Shown: positions 1 through 11,840, counted from the stretch's first letter. The stretch is 64,000 nt of DNA from Ricinus communis (GCF_019578655.1 NC_063263.1:14135001-14199000); one strand, 5' to 3'. The notes: generated by a model from the letters alone, not told the origin. Numbers and translations are program-made.

Positions 1-37
1 TTAAATTGACACTTATGTTCATGGGTTTAATTTGTAG

Positions 38-1250
38 GTTGCTGCAGCATTTGAGACTGTTCGCGACATAAATGTAGCCTCACGTCTTATAGGAGACATG
101 TCAGGCTCAACTCTTGATGACCCATTATCAGACCGGTACAAGAAATTAGGATGCTCAATTTCTCCAGTGGGCAAAGAAACTGACGACTACAAAATGATTG
201 TGAATTACCTGGAAAGAACCTATGAACCAATCAGAGTTGGAGACATTGTAAGACCACTTAATCTTTGTTCGTCTGTGTTGTTTTACATTTTGTGACGTTA
301 TTTGCGCTTGTGGTGATTTAGGATTATGGAGTATCAGTTGAAAACATCTTTGCTGTCGAATCAAGTGCTCATCCTTCTTTGGATGAGATAAAGAAGTTAC
401 CAAACAAAGTCCTTTTGTGGTGTGGTGAGATTTGAGGCTTTGTCCATCTTATCCTTCATAATAACTTTATTTGCTCTGGCTGTAGAACTAAATTCCTTCA
501 ATGTCCAGGTACGCGAAGCTCGAACTTGTTAAGGCATTTGCAAAAAGGGTTCTTGCCAGCTGCTTGTTCTCTTCCTGTGCCTGGTTATATGGTAAAAGAA
601 ATACTACTATATTTTCCGTTTTTACTTTTTTGAGTTTTCTAATGTCACAGTTCCTGATGAACTTGTTTGGCAGTTTGGCAAGGCAATTGTTTGTTCTGAT
701 GCTGCTGCGGAAGCTGCTAGGTATGGTTTTACTGCTGTAGATAGGCCAGAAGGATTCTTGATTCTGGCTGTTGCTTCTCTTGGAGATGAAGTCACTGAGG
801 TCTCGAGCACCCCAGAGGTTTGTTAGTTTCAAGTCTGAACTGCATTTTATTTTTTAACAACCTAAGAACCCTAAAAATAATTCAGCTACTTTCTCCTCAG
901 GACACGAAATCCTTCGAGGAGAAGAAGATTGGAGTCAAGGGATTGGGGAGAAAGAAAACAGATGAATCAGAACACTTCATGTGGAGAGATGATATCAAGG
1001 TCCCTTGCGGCCGCTTGATGCCATCAGAGAATAAAGATGGCCCCCTGGAATACAATGAGTACGCCGTCTATGATCCAAAACAGGTATTGATGCAACTTCT
1101 TTTGGCTTGGATGGTTTTGTTTAAAGTAGCAGTGCATTTTCAGAATCCAACTTCTTATATGATCTGTTGAAATTGCAGACAAGCATAAGGTTCCTAGTGG
1201 GAATCAAGTATGAGGAGAAGGATGCGGTGATGGACACTGCAGAGCCGTGA
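38..1250 (+). CDS. PARP3: PARP3-type poly(ADP-ribose) polymerase-like protein, C-terminal part (5' end outside window)
   Basis: This is the 3' part of a split gene. Six exons read in one frame: 38-247, 322-424, 509-591, 674-817, 901-1083 and 1179-1250 (stop TGA), all with GT-AG junctions. They cover the end of the PARP regulatory/helical region and the whole ADP-ribosyltransferase fold. Landmarks are LWCGTRSSNLL across exons 2/3, FGKAIVCSDAAAEAARYGF in exon 4, and PLEYNEYAVYDPKQ in exon 5, which together match plant PARP3. Canonical PARPs use a His-Tyr-Glu triad to bind NAD and elongate chains. Here the His position is Cys (codon 421-423), the Tyr position is Val (689-691), and only the Glu (1057-1059) is kept. 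The same change is known in Arabidopsis PARP3, so the protein is probably not a normal polymerase. The N-terminal zinc/PADR1/BRCT/WGR part lies upstream of the window. Family call is firm; loss of activity is inference. Confidence 0.93.
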
Positions 1251-1308
1251 GCTTGGAGAAAAAGAAAAAGGGCGCAGAGCTGTGAGTTTGGAGAAAAAGC
1301 AAAAGGGC
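1239..1308 (+). repeat. 35-bp tandem duplication over the PARP3 stop codon
   Basis: Two imperfect copies with period 35 start at 1239 and 1274. Each contains GCAGAGC(C/T)GTGAG followed by an A/G-rich run. The first copy holds the PARP3 stop codon (1248-1250); the second lies in the 3'UTR. Confidence 0.8.
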
Positions 1309-2770
1309 GGTCTCAACGCCTTCTGTATGACAACGGATCTTTTGTATTTTGGCTTTTGCCATTCTCCAGGAATAGGAGTACAGGGAATAGGTTTGTCGCA
1401 AGTTGTTTAGTTAGAATCTTTGTGAGGATAATGATGATGGATTTTGTTGTATATGATCGTCACTAATCTATGCTTTAACTGATAATATTATAGGTATATA
1501 GTTTTTGTCCTGCATTTGACTTTATGTTTATGTTGCAAAATCTGCCTGCCATGTTTGGGCTGATGTCAGTGTTGGTGTCTGGTATCTGGGCATGTGATCG
1601 TTACCCATAAAAGTACAGTCGGCAAGTACTTACAGCAGTGTGTTGCGTTTATTCTCTTTGAATGTCATCACTGAAGATGATGGAAGTATCATTTGGGGAG
1701 AAATGCTTCATTGTGAAAGAGGGGTGGTACTTGGCAGAATGTCCAACAACCAAGACAAATCATGTTAAAGAGGAAGTCAATCCTGGCGTGGCCTGCGTAG
1801 TAATAGAAGCCGGCATGTAACAAATCGAAAGTGTGCAATTCGGCCTAATATGGCCTAGCATTAGGCTGATGCTGCCTGTTTTATACTCTTTACATGAAAT
1901 GTATGGCATTGCATTGAGGGATTCATACATCACCGGACCACACCAGAGAGGGTTTAAACTTGGGTAAAAACTAGTGCGGAAAACCAATCTTAAACAGAAT
2001 CCCCAGGAATTCTTGGTATACCTCTCTTTTGTAGATTTACAACACTTTACACACTTGGAAATTGCTAGATTGGGAGCGGGGACTACCCTTTACAAACTGA
2101 TGGAAAATCAACCTCAGGAGGCACGAGAAGCAAACAAAATGCTGGATAAAATGATATTCTACAAATTGACAAAACTTAATTCAGGTATCCCTGCCAAACT
2201 ATAAATGAGAAAGACTAATGATGTTGAGTTCATATCCACTCCGACTTCCTGTTCAAAACGATAGCAGCATACACTAAACTGTGGTCCATACACGGAAACA
2301 GTGAAATCCAAATTCTCAGCTATTCCATAGAAGGAATTATGTTCAATTAAGACCAGCAAAACTGAATTTGATAAGCCATTTTTGTATTTTGCAAAGCGTT
2401 GCGATTCATGGTTACATTCTACTTTCTTTTGTTTCTTTTGATTACTAACAAGCAGATGAATAATTCAGAGCGACATACAAGTGATTTGGGAATGCTGCAG
2501 GATGATTTGCCATATACACAAGTGTATGCACTGGAACTTAAAGCATCCAAAACTACAAAAGCAAGCCAGGAGACAAATCCTGAAATCATATTGTTGCCAA
2601 TTTTACATTTAGAATCATCCTAAACTACCTTGGATGGTACAGGATAGGAATATGAAACAGAAATCTTTCTTTTTCTTTTTTTACTCTCTTGTGGAAGTGA
2701 TTACAATTACAACACAAAGATTCATGTCTGCCACCAATTTGAACAGTAAAAAGAGACAACCAGACAGAGT
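1309..2770. other. PARP3 3'UTR and intergenic space
   Basis: No convincing coding region is visible on either strand. The first few hundred bases are probably PARP3 3'UTR. The last part lies just beyond the stop of the convergent sialyltransferase-like gene and is probably its 3'UTR. Short open frames here lack recognisable similarity and codon bias. Confidence 0.5.
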
Positions 2771-3940
2771 TCATTGGTAAATTACCACAGGAGGAAACTT
2801 GAACCTGTCCGAAATGAATGGTATTAACTGTGGATTGCTCACCAAATCATGATAGAAGTCATATTCCGCTTCATAATCATGCAACCGAAGCTCACTCTTT
2901 TGATTAGTATGGTAATGATGCTTAGCCTGTGCTGATTTCCCAAAGCCGAAGATGCTAACTTTGTCACAAGTCCCCACCGCTAGCATCACAGCTTGGAAAC
3001 CAGAAGAGTAATGAAACATGGAACCATCATGCGTAGAGCTCCATTCATCCAGTGACTTCTCTGTCTCGTCAGCAAACCGCTTCAAGGAGTAATACTTCAC
3101 AATTCTTGTGCACAACACATCGAACCGCGGATCAGTGACAATGAGAGGCGCCTTGTGCGAAGTATTGCAAATAGTATAGTCCAGCATATGCACAGGCTGA
3201 CAGATATACATAACCATGGGAACATCAGCTCCATATGGATGACAAAAACATCCTACCCTCCTGGCACAAAGATGCAATATGTTGCTATTTACAAAGGAAA
3301 CATTAGTTTTAGACCCAACATGTTGCTCAAACCTCTCAGTCCTTGCATTGTTCAGTCGAAATACCATCTCATGACTATCAATCAGCTCTCCATAATCTTT
3401 TTGCAACAAAATCCCACTATTTCCCACTATAGCACAAGAACCGTACTTCTTGTTTGAACCCATCAATCCCTTTCGTCTCTCAATGGGAATCTTTACAAGC
3501 TGTATCAATTCATTCATTATATCAGGTTGATACCTCTTGGTTCTTGACCAATCCTGTAAGACCCTCCTAAACTCTAACCAGTACCTATAAAACTGAGGGG
3601 ACCTAAATATTACAGGTATACCTCTGGATGAACTAGCTCTGATATCATGATTATTGAACCTTCTCCGAGTAGCAAAAGTCCTATATCTCCCTTGACTAGA
3701 AAAATTACCTTCTAATAATTGTTCTATTTCTTGCTTAGATTTAGCTTCACCAATATCAATAGCTGCATATTTAAGCAATGTAGAGTTGAAAACTGGGAGT
3801 GGTGGGTGGACTATTACGTTGGCTTCAAGTTCAATTGAGCTAAAGAAAGCACCTTTCCGGATTAAGATCCGGCAAGTAAGAGTAATAGCAAACACAATCA
3901 ATAACAGAATGCTAAAAAATGGACGGACTGACCTTTTCAT
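2771..3940 (-). CDS. SIA1: Sialyltransferase-like protein (GT29), type II Golgi membrane protein
   Basis: Intronless frame of 389 residues from the ATG at 3940. An upstream in-frame ATG at 4075 would add 45 residues. I chose 3940 because it gives the N-terminus MKRSVRPFFSILLLIVFA, a short basic tail plus one membrane anchor. That is the usual form of GT29 enzymes, and I recall the Arabidopsis homologue (At1g08660, SIA1/MGP2) beginning almost the same way. The lumenal part carries the sialyl L motif (SCAIVGNSGILL to SKTNVSFVN), the S motif region (MFHYSSGFQAVMLAVG) and the terminal HHYHTNQ with HDYEAEYDFYHDL. Plants have little or no sialic acid, so the true substrate is uncertain. The Arabidopsis gene is linked to pollen tube and male gametophyte function. 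The gene converges on PARP3. Confidence 0.9.
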   Translation of the reverse strand: MKRSVRPFFSILLLIVFAITLTCRILIRKGAFFSSIELEANVIVHPPLPVFNSTLLKYAAIDIGEAKSKQEIEQLLEGNFSSQGRYRTFATRRRFNNHDIRASSSRGIPVIFRSPQFYRYWLEFRRVLQDWSRTKRYQPDIMNELIQLVKIPIERRKGLMGSNKKYGSCAIVGNSGILLQKDYGELIDSHEMVFRLNNARTERFEQHVGSKTNVSFVNSNILHLCARRVGCFCHPYGADVPMVMYICQPVHMLDYTICNTSHKAPLIVTDPRFDVLCTRIVKYYSLKRFADETEKSLDEWSSTHDGSMFHYSSGFQAVMLAVGTCDKVSIFGFGKSAQAKHHYHTNQKSELRLHDYEAEYDFYHDLVSNPQLIPFISDRFKFPPVVIYQ

Positions 3941-4600
3941 TGGTGAAATGAAATCAGTAGCCCGGTTGATGGGTATTACTAAATCTGCCCACCACCACAA
4001 CCATTGAACATGGACTGTACGGATCTTGGAGATATCTGTATCAGATCCATCTTCAAATTCAATGACTTTTGGCATCAAGAGAGTTAAGAATAGAAACTTC
4101 TTTCTTCAAGAGTGTGTACTAGCAGACATAATTAATTTAAATGCAATGATGGGTCAGTCTGTGGAGGATATACATGTTCAACAATTACAAGAAAACACTG
4201 AATGACTGGTATAGTCTTTGGCAATACCCAAATCTTGTAGTGGTAAAAGCAATGCAAGAAAAAAGAAAATGGAGAAGTGGGTTATATGCTACAAGAAAGT
4301 GAAATAGGAATTGCAAATGGGAACGAAATTTCGATGATGAGAGGTATAGTTGAGAAATGAAGATTTCATGACTAAGAATAAAAAGAAGTGGAAAGATAAA
4401 AGGTGAAGGTGATCTCAGAAGAAAGGAAGGGTTTTTTTGTGTGTGTGGCAGTGGTGGTGATGGAGATGGTGGGGGAGAGAAATGAGAAAGAAGGTTAGAT
4501 GGGTGATTTAAGAGAGGGACTAAGTGAGTGATGAGCAGTACTGGAAAAAGATTGGCAATGGCTTAAAAAGAAAAGACAATAGGAAACATTTAAAGTGTGT
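3941..4600 (-). promoter_or_regulatory. Leader and proximal promoter of the sialyltransferase-like gene
   Basis: Upstream of the chosen start the frame stays open for 45 codons to an ATG at 4075. Beyond that the DNA is purine-rich on the plus strand, with a GT/GGT-rich run near 4436-4475. No TATA box can be assigned with confidence. The 5'UTR probably lies here. Confidence 0.35.
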
Positions 4601-7016
4601 GTTTTATAAAAAATTTATTGCATATGTTTGAAAGTCTGGTGATACAGGAGATGCTGCTTCCTGCTATTGTTCATTTTTTTTACTGTTGTTCTATTTCTTG
4701 TTTTGGCCTTTGTGGGTCTATTTTCCAGATTTCTAGCTACTTGCCCTGGAATTTGGGATTTATTTTTCAGCTGAATCCACTCTGAGTTATGGATTAACAC
4801 CCTCTCTTATCAACTTCATCCTGATAGATGTCATGTTTGTGTAATTTTGAGTATGGAATTCAAAAATCAATGGTTGATATATGTTACAACATATAATTAT
4901 CTGTTTGTTAAATTTTAAATTTAAATTTTTAATAAAATTTTAACCATTTAATTTAGAATTAAAGATGAAAATTACTATTATAATTTATCATATTAGAGGG
5001 TCTTAATCTCTACGTTATATGATTACTTATCTCTTTATATATGATATACATTATCAAGGTGATAAGCTTTTAATCATATGTATGAATTATGGATAAAGAG
5101 ATCCCAATTTTAAAATTTATCCAATTCACATAAATAAAATTATTTATTTTATTTGTTCTAATTTTATATTTTTAATATTTACTTTTTATTTATTAAAAAT
5201 CCAATGGGCTGTGAAGTGTCTTGTATTATTACTATAAATTGATCAAGTTACATCAATATTTATAACTTAAAATCTCTTTAATTTTTATAACTAAAAGAAC
5301 TAATTGGAAAGACCATTCTGTTCAATAATTTTTGTTGATGTAATATGAAACGATATTACATAATATTTTCTTAACATTTTTTTTGTGTTATAAGAAAAAA
5401 ATTTAATCGAAATCATCAATTAAATATGTGTGTGTATGGTATTGTATAAATCTATAAGAATTGATATTTATTTTAATTCTAATAAATTTATTAATATAAT
5501 TAATTATATATAGTATTAGTTATTAATCAATTAAATATATTATTTTTATTTATTAAAATATTATATATATTTTTAAAATTTAACCAGTAGTACTTAATAA
5601 TTATGAGATTCACGTATATAATATTGACTTGTATAAATAATTAATAGTTATATATAAATTTATCTATATCAATAGAATAATGACATATAAAATAAATAAA
5701 TTATTTAAAATAATACATGATTAATTGTATATAATTAAAAAAAAATCTTATAATGGTAATGATATTCTAGCAAAACCCTAATTTCAAAAAAGAAAACTAT
5801 AATTTGTGAACTTTTAAATTATAATAATCAATTAATCATATCCTATCATAAAGTTTAATTTGATATTAGAGGGAAAAGAAAAAGGGCAAAAATATCAATT
5901 TACCCTTTAGATTTGGATGCAATAAATAATTTATTTTAAAAAATTTGTAAATTATAGCTAATTAGGACAAATTACTGATTTAAGTACCTTTATATCACTT
6001 TTAAAATTGCTAAAAAAAGTAAAAACCTTCAACAAAAAAAAAAAAATCACTTGCAAAAGCTGTGCCAGAAGGGGTTAGTAACAGTAAAATTATGCTAAGA
6101 TAGGGACTAGTAGCAGAGATGGTACCCTGAATCAAAAATCTGTTTTGATGACAGTAATTGGTTCATTTGAATTAAATTTTGTATTCTATAAATGGGCCAC
6201 TTGACTAGACAATAAATTAACAGGAGGATTTGTTTGGTAATGGTAATTGGTGACTATTACAAGAGAAGACCTTTTGGTAAAGTATTAGTGATAAAACAAA
6301 TGAATTTCAATTTAATACTTATTTATAATAACCATATATGTGGTAGGGTACAAGACCACAATTTCCATAGACCTAAAATTCAATTTCATGGAAGAGTCAA
6401 CTTTGGAATCCACAATCATTTAATTTCCCATATCCATTGTTTAATTCATTTCTTCAGCATATTCTTTCATTTTATTTTTTCTTTTCTTTTCTCTAGTGAA
6501 ACCAATCAAGAAAAGCCTCTCTTATGGGATAGGTTAATTCAACTTTAATACAACCTTTTTCATGATTAAGAAACACAAGTTCCTTATGCATTAATTCAAG
6601 GCTAATAAAATAAACCCTTGTAGATCACTAAAATCTTTCATGATCATGAAATTAAATAATCCTTTTTCCATAAGTATTGTTTGTATAAACAAAAGGTGGA
6701 ACAACACATTAGTATCCCATATATTTTTTATTTATTGAAATTTTAATAATTTATGGACTATATAATAAAAAAAATATTTATTTCTTTAAATATTTATCGC
6801 TTTAAAAATATTTAAAAATTACCAAAACTAGTGAATTTCTTGCAAATTCTCAGAAATGATTGTGATTTGATTACTTAGAACAAGGTATAAATGTTTAAGA
6901 AATGATTGTGATTTGATTTCTTGCAAATTCTCAGAATTTTATTATTTTTAAGAAATACAAATAAACTTTTGAAAAAGCAATAATGGAATTACAACCAAAA
7001 GAAATTAAATCATATA
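4601..7016. other. AT-rich intergenic DNA
   Basis: Very AT-rich, with many stops in all frames. There is no gene, RNA gene or intact mobile element I can support. Near 6840-6940 two short sequences (a TTTCTTGCAAATTCTCAGAA unit and a GAAATGATTGTGATTTGATT unit) each occur twice in swapped order, a small local rearrangement. Confidence 0.5.
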
Positions 7017-7288
7017 CTTTATAAAAATGGCAGCATAGAATAAAATAAAAAATATTAATTAAACTTCTTGACTTCTAGTTAAAGCCTGCCTTTCTACAGA
7101 AATGTTACTATCACTAATTAATATAAAGCTTAATAACTTTGTTAAACACTTCCTTTATAAAAAGACAGCATAAACAAAAATTAAAACATGAAATTGAACT
7201 TCTTGACTTGTAGTTAAGGCCTGCCTTTCCACAATAAAATGTTGTCATCACTAATGAATAAAGTTAATAACTTTGTTAACAAGTTAAT
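7017..7288. repeat. Imperfect tandem duplication, period about 136 bp
   Basis: Copies begin at CTTTATAAAAA near 7017 and 7153. Both contain CTTCTTGACTT, TAGTTAA(A/G)GCCTGCCTTTC and TTAATAACTTTGTTAA in the same order, with scattered substitutions and small indels. No coding content. Confidence 0.75.
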
Positions 7289-7467
7289 AAAGATTTGCTT
7301 CTTCTACAAATTCATTGGAGCTTCTTTCAAATTGAAATTGTTTGTTTTCTTTTATCTATTTCTTTCTTTCTTTTGACAATATATTACTTTCTTTATTGTT
7401 ATTGTCTTTGTTGTTGTTAGAATAGTGTTATGCAATAGCCTATTAATTTCATAAATTTTTATATTAA

Positions 7468-7862
7468 GAGGTCGTTTGGTTAAAAAAAAAAACAGGATGA
7501 GAATGAGAATAAGTGATTCGCATTGTTAATGTTTGGTTTATCAAAATCATTTCGGAATTGAAATGTGATTATTCCCTTTTAAAAAGTCTATTTCCATAAA
7601 AATCAAATCAAATCAATCATAAATAACCAAACGAGTGAAATAATAACTTGTCATTTATTTAAATTTTATTTTTATATTTATTATTTACAATAATTAAAAA
7701 TTAAATATTATCATTTTTAATTATAATTAAATATTATTATTAGTACTAACCATAAATAAATCTTATTTTTATTTCTTACTCAATCAAACAATATATAAAA
7801 TATAATTATTTTCATTCCTCTCCATTCCCATTTCTATTCTCAGCCTTAAACCAAACATTTCC
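7468..7862. mobile_element. Candidate MITE (imperfect terminal inverted repeats)
   Basis: The left end reads TCGTTTGGTTAAAA, then a GAGAATGAGAATAAGTG segment. The right end, near 7800-7860, reads on the opposite strand GTTTGGTTTAAGGCTGAGAAT, then GAAATGGGAATGG. These are inverted versions of one another. The interior is AT-rich and non-coding, with further GTTTGGTT and AACCAAAC copies near 7530 and 7625. Size (about 395 bp) and composition fit a non-autonomous DNA transposon. I could not fix a target-site duplication, so the ends are approximate. Confidence 0.5.
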
Positions 7863-8225
7863 AAAATAGTTAGATGAGGGAATAAATAAATATTCCCTCC
7901 ATTTCTTTTTATCTAACTTTGTACAAGTATCAAAGAAAACAGTTTTTCTCATTATTTTTATTATTTCTGAAATTGTAACTTTTTAAAAATGCATCACCCA
8001 TAATTAATCAAATTATAATCTTTATTGGAAACATTAAAAATTGTTGATGATCTGGATTTTCTTCTTAAACACATAAATAAATAGCCTACCACTCTAAAAA
8101 AAAGAAAACTAAAAGTCTCCAATTGAAGATAGCAAATTCTGTCATCTCAAATTCCGATCAATTAATATATATTTAGTTCCTAGAAAAGATATGATTCTTT
8201 AAAAGGTTATAATAATAATAATAAA

Positions 8226-8229
<4 letters not shown>

Positions 8230-8295
<66 letters not shown>
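8230..8295. repeat. (TA)n microsatellite
   Basis: An almost uninterrupted TA dinucleotide run of about 65 bp, preceded by a short ATA-rich stretch. Confidence 0.95.
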
Positions 8296-8300
<5 letters not shown>

Positions 8301-11296
8301 TGAAAGACTATATAATATTTGAAAGATACTCTTCTACCCAATAGAATATATAAAATGTCATGCAATTGCTTCAAGACAACATTAGCAAAAATATTGTTTA
8401 TAAAGGTATGTTAACTCAATTAAAATACTACAGCTATAGTTTTTTTTTCTCCTGATGGATCTCTATTTTATTTAATAAAAATTTAGAATCTTGGGTTATT
8501 AATTTACAATTTACCCATTCCATAATTTTGAAATAAAATAAGTACTTTCGGGTTCGATGAATCGAATTCAATAATAAACGTTTATTGGCATTTCAGCTTT
8601 CCTTCTTCTTTCTAGCGAAATCCAATATTTCTTAGTAAAATTTTAAAAATATTTTAAATATAAATCTCTACCCCATGTTCTTCAGGATTTGTGATTTATT
8701 GGATTTTTATTTTTTTTAAAAAAGCTTTTATTTAAGATTACTAATTGTCATGGTAATCTCACTTTATTGGATTTGGCAATTTTAATCATTGACCCAGAAC
8801 AGGTTTAGAACTGGAACTAGTTCCTTTTGGAACTTGAGCTACAAATTTAAGCAATATTATATTTTGATTTTAGAGAAAACATTATATAAATGCAAATTCT
8901 AAAAAAAAAATATTCTTTTTCTTGTTGTTTCAGACTAATTTTCATGGGCTGAAGTGGAACCAAATAATTAATACAAATTAACCCAATAACTTGACCTCTT
9001 ACAAATCCTAATTTTATCCCTCAAATTATTAAACAATAATGCAATTCCTTCCTACCCCCACTTTAGCTTATCTTATGCTTGAAATCTGCTGCATAATAAA
9101 TTGGCACCACCACACCAAACCATTACATAGCATTAAAATCTAATATTAAAGGAACTCCAAAAAGAATAAAATAAAAGGTAATGGAAAATAAGAGCCAATT
9201 GAAACTATAATTGAGCTTGCATGCACCACACAATAATACCCACTAGCAACAGGGCTACAATTTGCAATATTGATACCTGAAATTATTTTCTTGCCAATTT
9301 TACATTTACCAGTCACACCTTTGGATTAAACAGAAATCTCTATTTTGTATTTCTTTTTTTACAACAATAATATTGTTGGTTGGCTCTCTTCAGGGTCTCT
9401 CTAGGCATAACCATAGACTTTATTATTATTTATAAAAAAAAATGAATTTGGGGTCTCTGTTTTGGAGTAATTTATAATTTTATTATCATTTTAGTTAAAT
9501 TAAATTTTAAGTAAATTAATTTCTGAAAGTTAGCAGAGAGTTAAGTGTAGTTTGGATTAAGTTTTATTTAATAATATTTAAGTTTTATTTTTCCCAAACT
9601 ATATAAATTAAGCTTTTTTTTTATTAAAATAAATAAATTAACAAAAGCAGTTTATAGCATGTTTTAAAAACTAATATTAATAAAATAAAACATTCAAGAT
9701 TTATTTATTTTTTAAATCAATGAACTGCCTTAGTGCCGTAGCCTATATGTTAATGTCAACATTTATAGAATTATTGCAACTATCCGTCCGTAAGACAACA
9801 CGCATGAATTAGATCCGTTTAATATCACTTTCCTCGTCCCAAAAGCAAAAAATAAATAAATAAAATAAATTATTCTTTTTGATTTATTATAATTTATTTT
9901 AAATTACTAATTTATTAAATAACTATTAAAAATATATTTTATTATTAATATAAAAATATTATTATCACATAATTAATTGTTATGTTTACATTGAATCTTT
10001 TGTGAAAAGAAAAAGATTCAATAAGAACTTTTTAAAGAAATAATAGTAAAAATTAATAACACTAACCAAAAACACTTATATTTTTAATGCATAAATAAAT
10101 TAAAATTTAATTACTTTTTTAAAATGAAAAATAATGATGTTTATGACTTATAACTTTAGTAAGATTTTGATAATTGATGAATTGAAGTGTTAAATATGAA
10201 AATTGACTCAAAGTCTTTTATTATAAGAATAAAGGGTAAATATATAAAAAAAAATACTTTATAATTTTACTTGTTGATCAGTTTATCTATGTATGGAGTT
10301 ATAAAAATAAAAATTACACTATTTAAAGGTTTTGATTTATATTTGATTCAATTATTTTTATTTATTATCCATATTTAATATATAAAATTAAAATTTGATA
10401 ACTCCTAACTTTGTTATTCATCGCATTAATATTTATATAATTCTATTTATGATTTATATCATTTAGCTCAAATAAAAATTTTAATACTTAAAACTCCGTT
10501 AAATTACATCTTTATAATTATAAATTTTATTTAATCTAAAAATATATGATTGTTATAAATTTTATTTTAGTTATAAATATATAATTATGGTGATTTTACT
10601 GTATAACAATAATATATTTATTATAATATTAATATATATATATATATATATTCATTTTTAAATTTAAAACATTTTTATATTTAAATTTCAACAAATAAAA
10701 TTTTTATTTTGATATATATATTTATTTTTAAAATAAAAATTTAAATATATATAATTTTATAATTTTTTATTAATATATTAATTTATACATTACTGACACA
10801 TAGAAAATAATTGGCAATCTGAAACTTTAATTAATTAAAACATCTTTTAGGATTGAAAATTACCATTAATCGATTTTATATTCTATTTTCTTTAACCCTT
10901 TTATTTTTTCCATTTCCCCAAAGCTATGTTTGCTGGTGTCTTCTGGCCAAGAGGCGGTTCAATGCATAAATAAATAATCACTGCCACGTCATCCACCACA
11001 AGAAATCCAAAAACGTTAAAAAGAAAAAAAAGGAAGAGCCAATTAAAATTATCATTGAATTTACATACACCACATAATAATACTCCCCACCCCACCCAAC
11101 TACCACCAACCCAACAACAACAATAACATCCATTAACAACCCACCACCACCACCACCATCCCCGGCGAGGCCGGCCAGTGGCGGCCGGGAACATTCATCA
11201 GATTTTTCATTCCATAAGCCAAATCCTAAAATTCCAAATCACACGAAGAAACCAACTTTTTGATTTTCTTGTTTAGTTTTTTCAAATAAAAGGAAC
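8296..11296. other. AT-rich intergenic DNA and downstream region of the SAP gene
   Basis: No gene is supported. Most of it is A/T runs with stops in all frames. The exception is 11085-11200 next to the SAP stop codon: a CCA/CAA-rich stretch followed by a GC-rich patch (CCCCGGCGAGGCCGGCC, 11160-11176) that can pair with GGCGGCCGGG just after it. This is probably SAP 3'UTR. Confidence 0.5.
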
Positions 11297-11815
11297 TCAT
11301 ATCTTCTCCAATTTCTCTGCCTTCACAACAGGATTGGCTTTAGCAATCTGCTTTTTGCCCATAGCTTTAAAATCAAAAGTACAGCCGTGTTGCTCCGGGT
11401 ACCTATGGGTCCCACAAAACACCATCTCACACCTGCACTTGAACCCCGTGAGCCCCACGCGCTTCCTGCACGTCAAGCACCTATTCGGCCGCACCACCGT
11501 CTCCGCCGCTGTCTCCTCCTTATCCTCTACCACCACCTCAGCTTTGCTGCTGACCTCCGGTAGGTCAACGATCGGAGGAGATGAAATAGAAATAGAAACA
11601 GAAGCCGCTGACGGCGACGACGACGATGACGACGATGACGACGATGATGCGCTTAGGGTTTGGCTGAAGGCGAGTTTTGCGTTGGAAGATTGCTGTTCTT
11701 TGAGTTGGAGATCACGGTGACATTTTGAACAAAGGTTTTGCGTGGCCGGACTACCGAAAAATCCGCAATTGTTCACGCAGAGACGCTGTGCTTGGCATCT
11801 GTGCTCTTCCGCCAT
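11297..11815 (-). CDS. A20/AN1 zinc-finger stress-associated protein (SAP4-like)
   Basis: Single coding exon, 172 residues. The A20 finger uses Cys13, Cys17, Cys29 and Cys32 in CVNNCGFFGSPATQNLCSKC. The AN1 finger near the C-terminus uses Cys113, Cys116, Cys127, Cys129, Cys134, His137, His143 and Cys145, with the typical TFDFK and AKANPVVKAEKLEKI tail. Between them is a Ser-rich linker (about residues 55-78) that includes an eleven-Ser run, probably variable in length. The N-terminus MAEEHRCQ and overall order resemble Arabidopsis SAP4/SAP6. Plant SAPs bind ubiquitin, some act as E3 ligases or redox sensors, and many are induced by heat, salt, cold and dehydration. A 5'UTR intron lies just upstream. 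The family is certain; the exact orthologue is not. Confidence 0.95.
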   Translation of the reverse strand: MAEEHRCQAQRLCVNNCGFFGSPATQNLCSKCHRDLQLKEQQSSNAKLAFSQTLSASSSSSSSSSSSPSAASVSISISSPPIVDLPEVSSKAEVVVEDKEETAAETVVRPNRCLTCRKRVGLTGFKCRCEMVFCGTHRYPEQHGCTFDFKAMGKKQIAKANPVVKAEKLEKI

Positions 11816-11840
11816 TTCAAATCTACGGAAAAATCAATTC

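Noticed and set aside
10901..11194. Minus-strand frame with a Trp run and Gly/Cys-rich composition
   Set aside because: Produced by the CCA-repeat and GC-rich patch read in reverse; no family similarity and lies in the probable SAP 3'UTR.
11334..11720. Plus-strand frame of 128 codons with a poly-Asp run
   Set aside because: Antisense shadow of the SAP gene; the Asp run is the poly-Ser codons read backwards.
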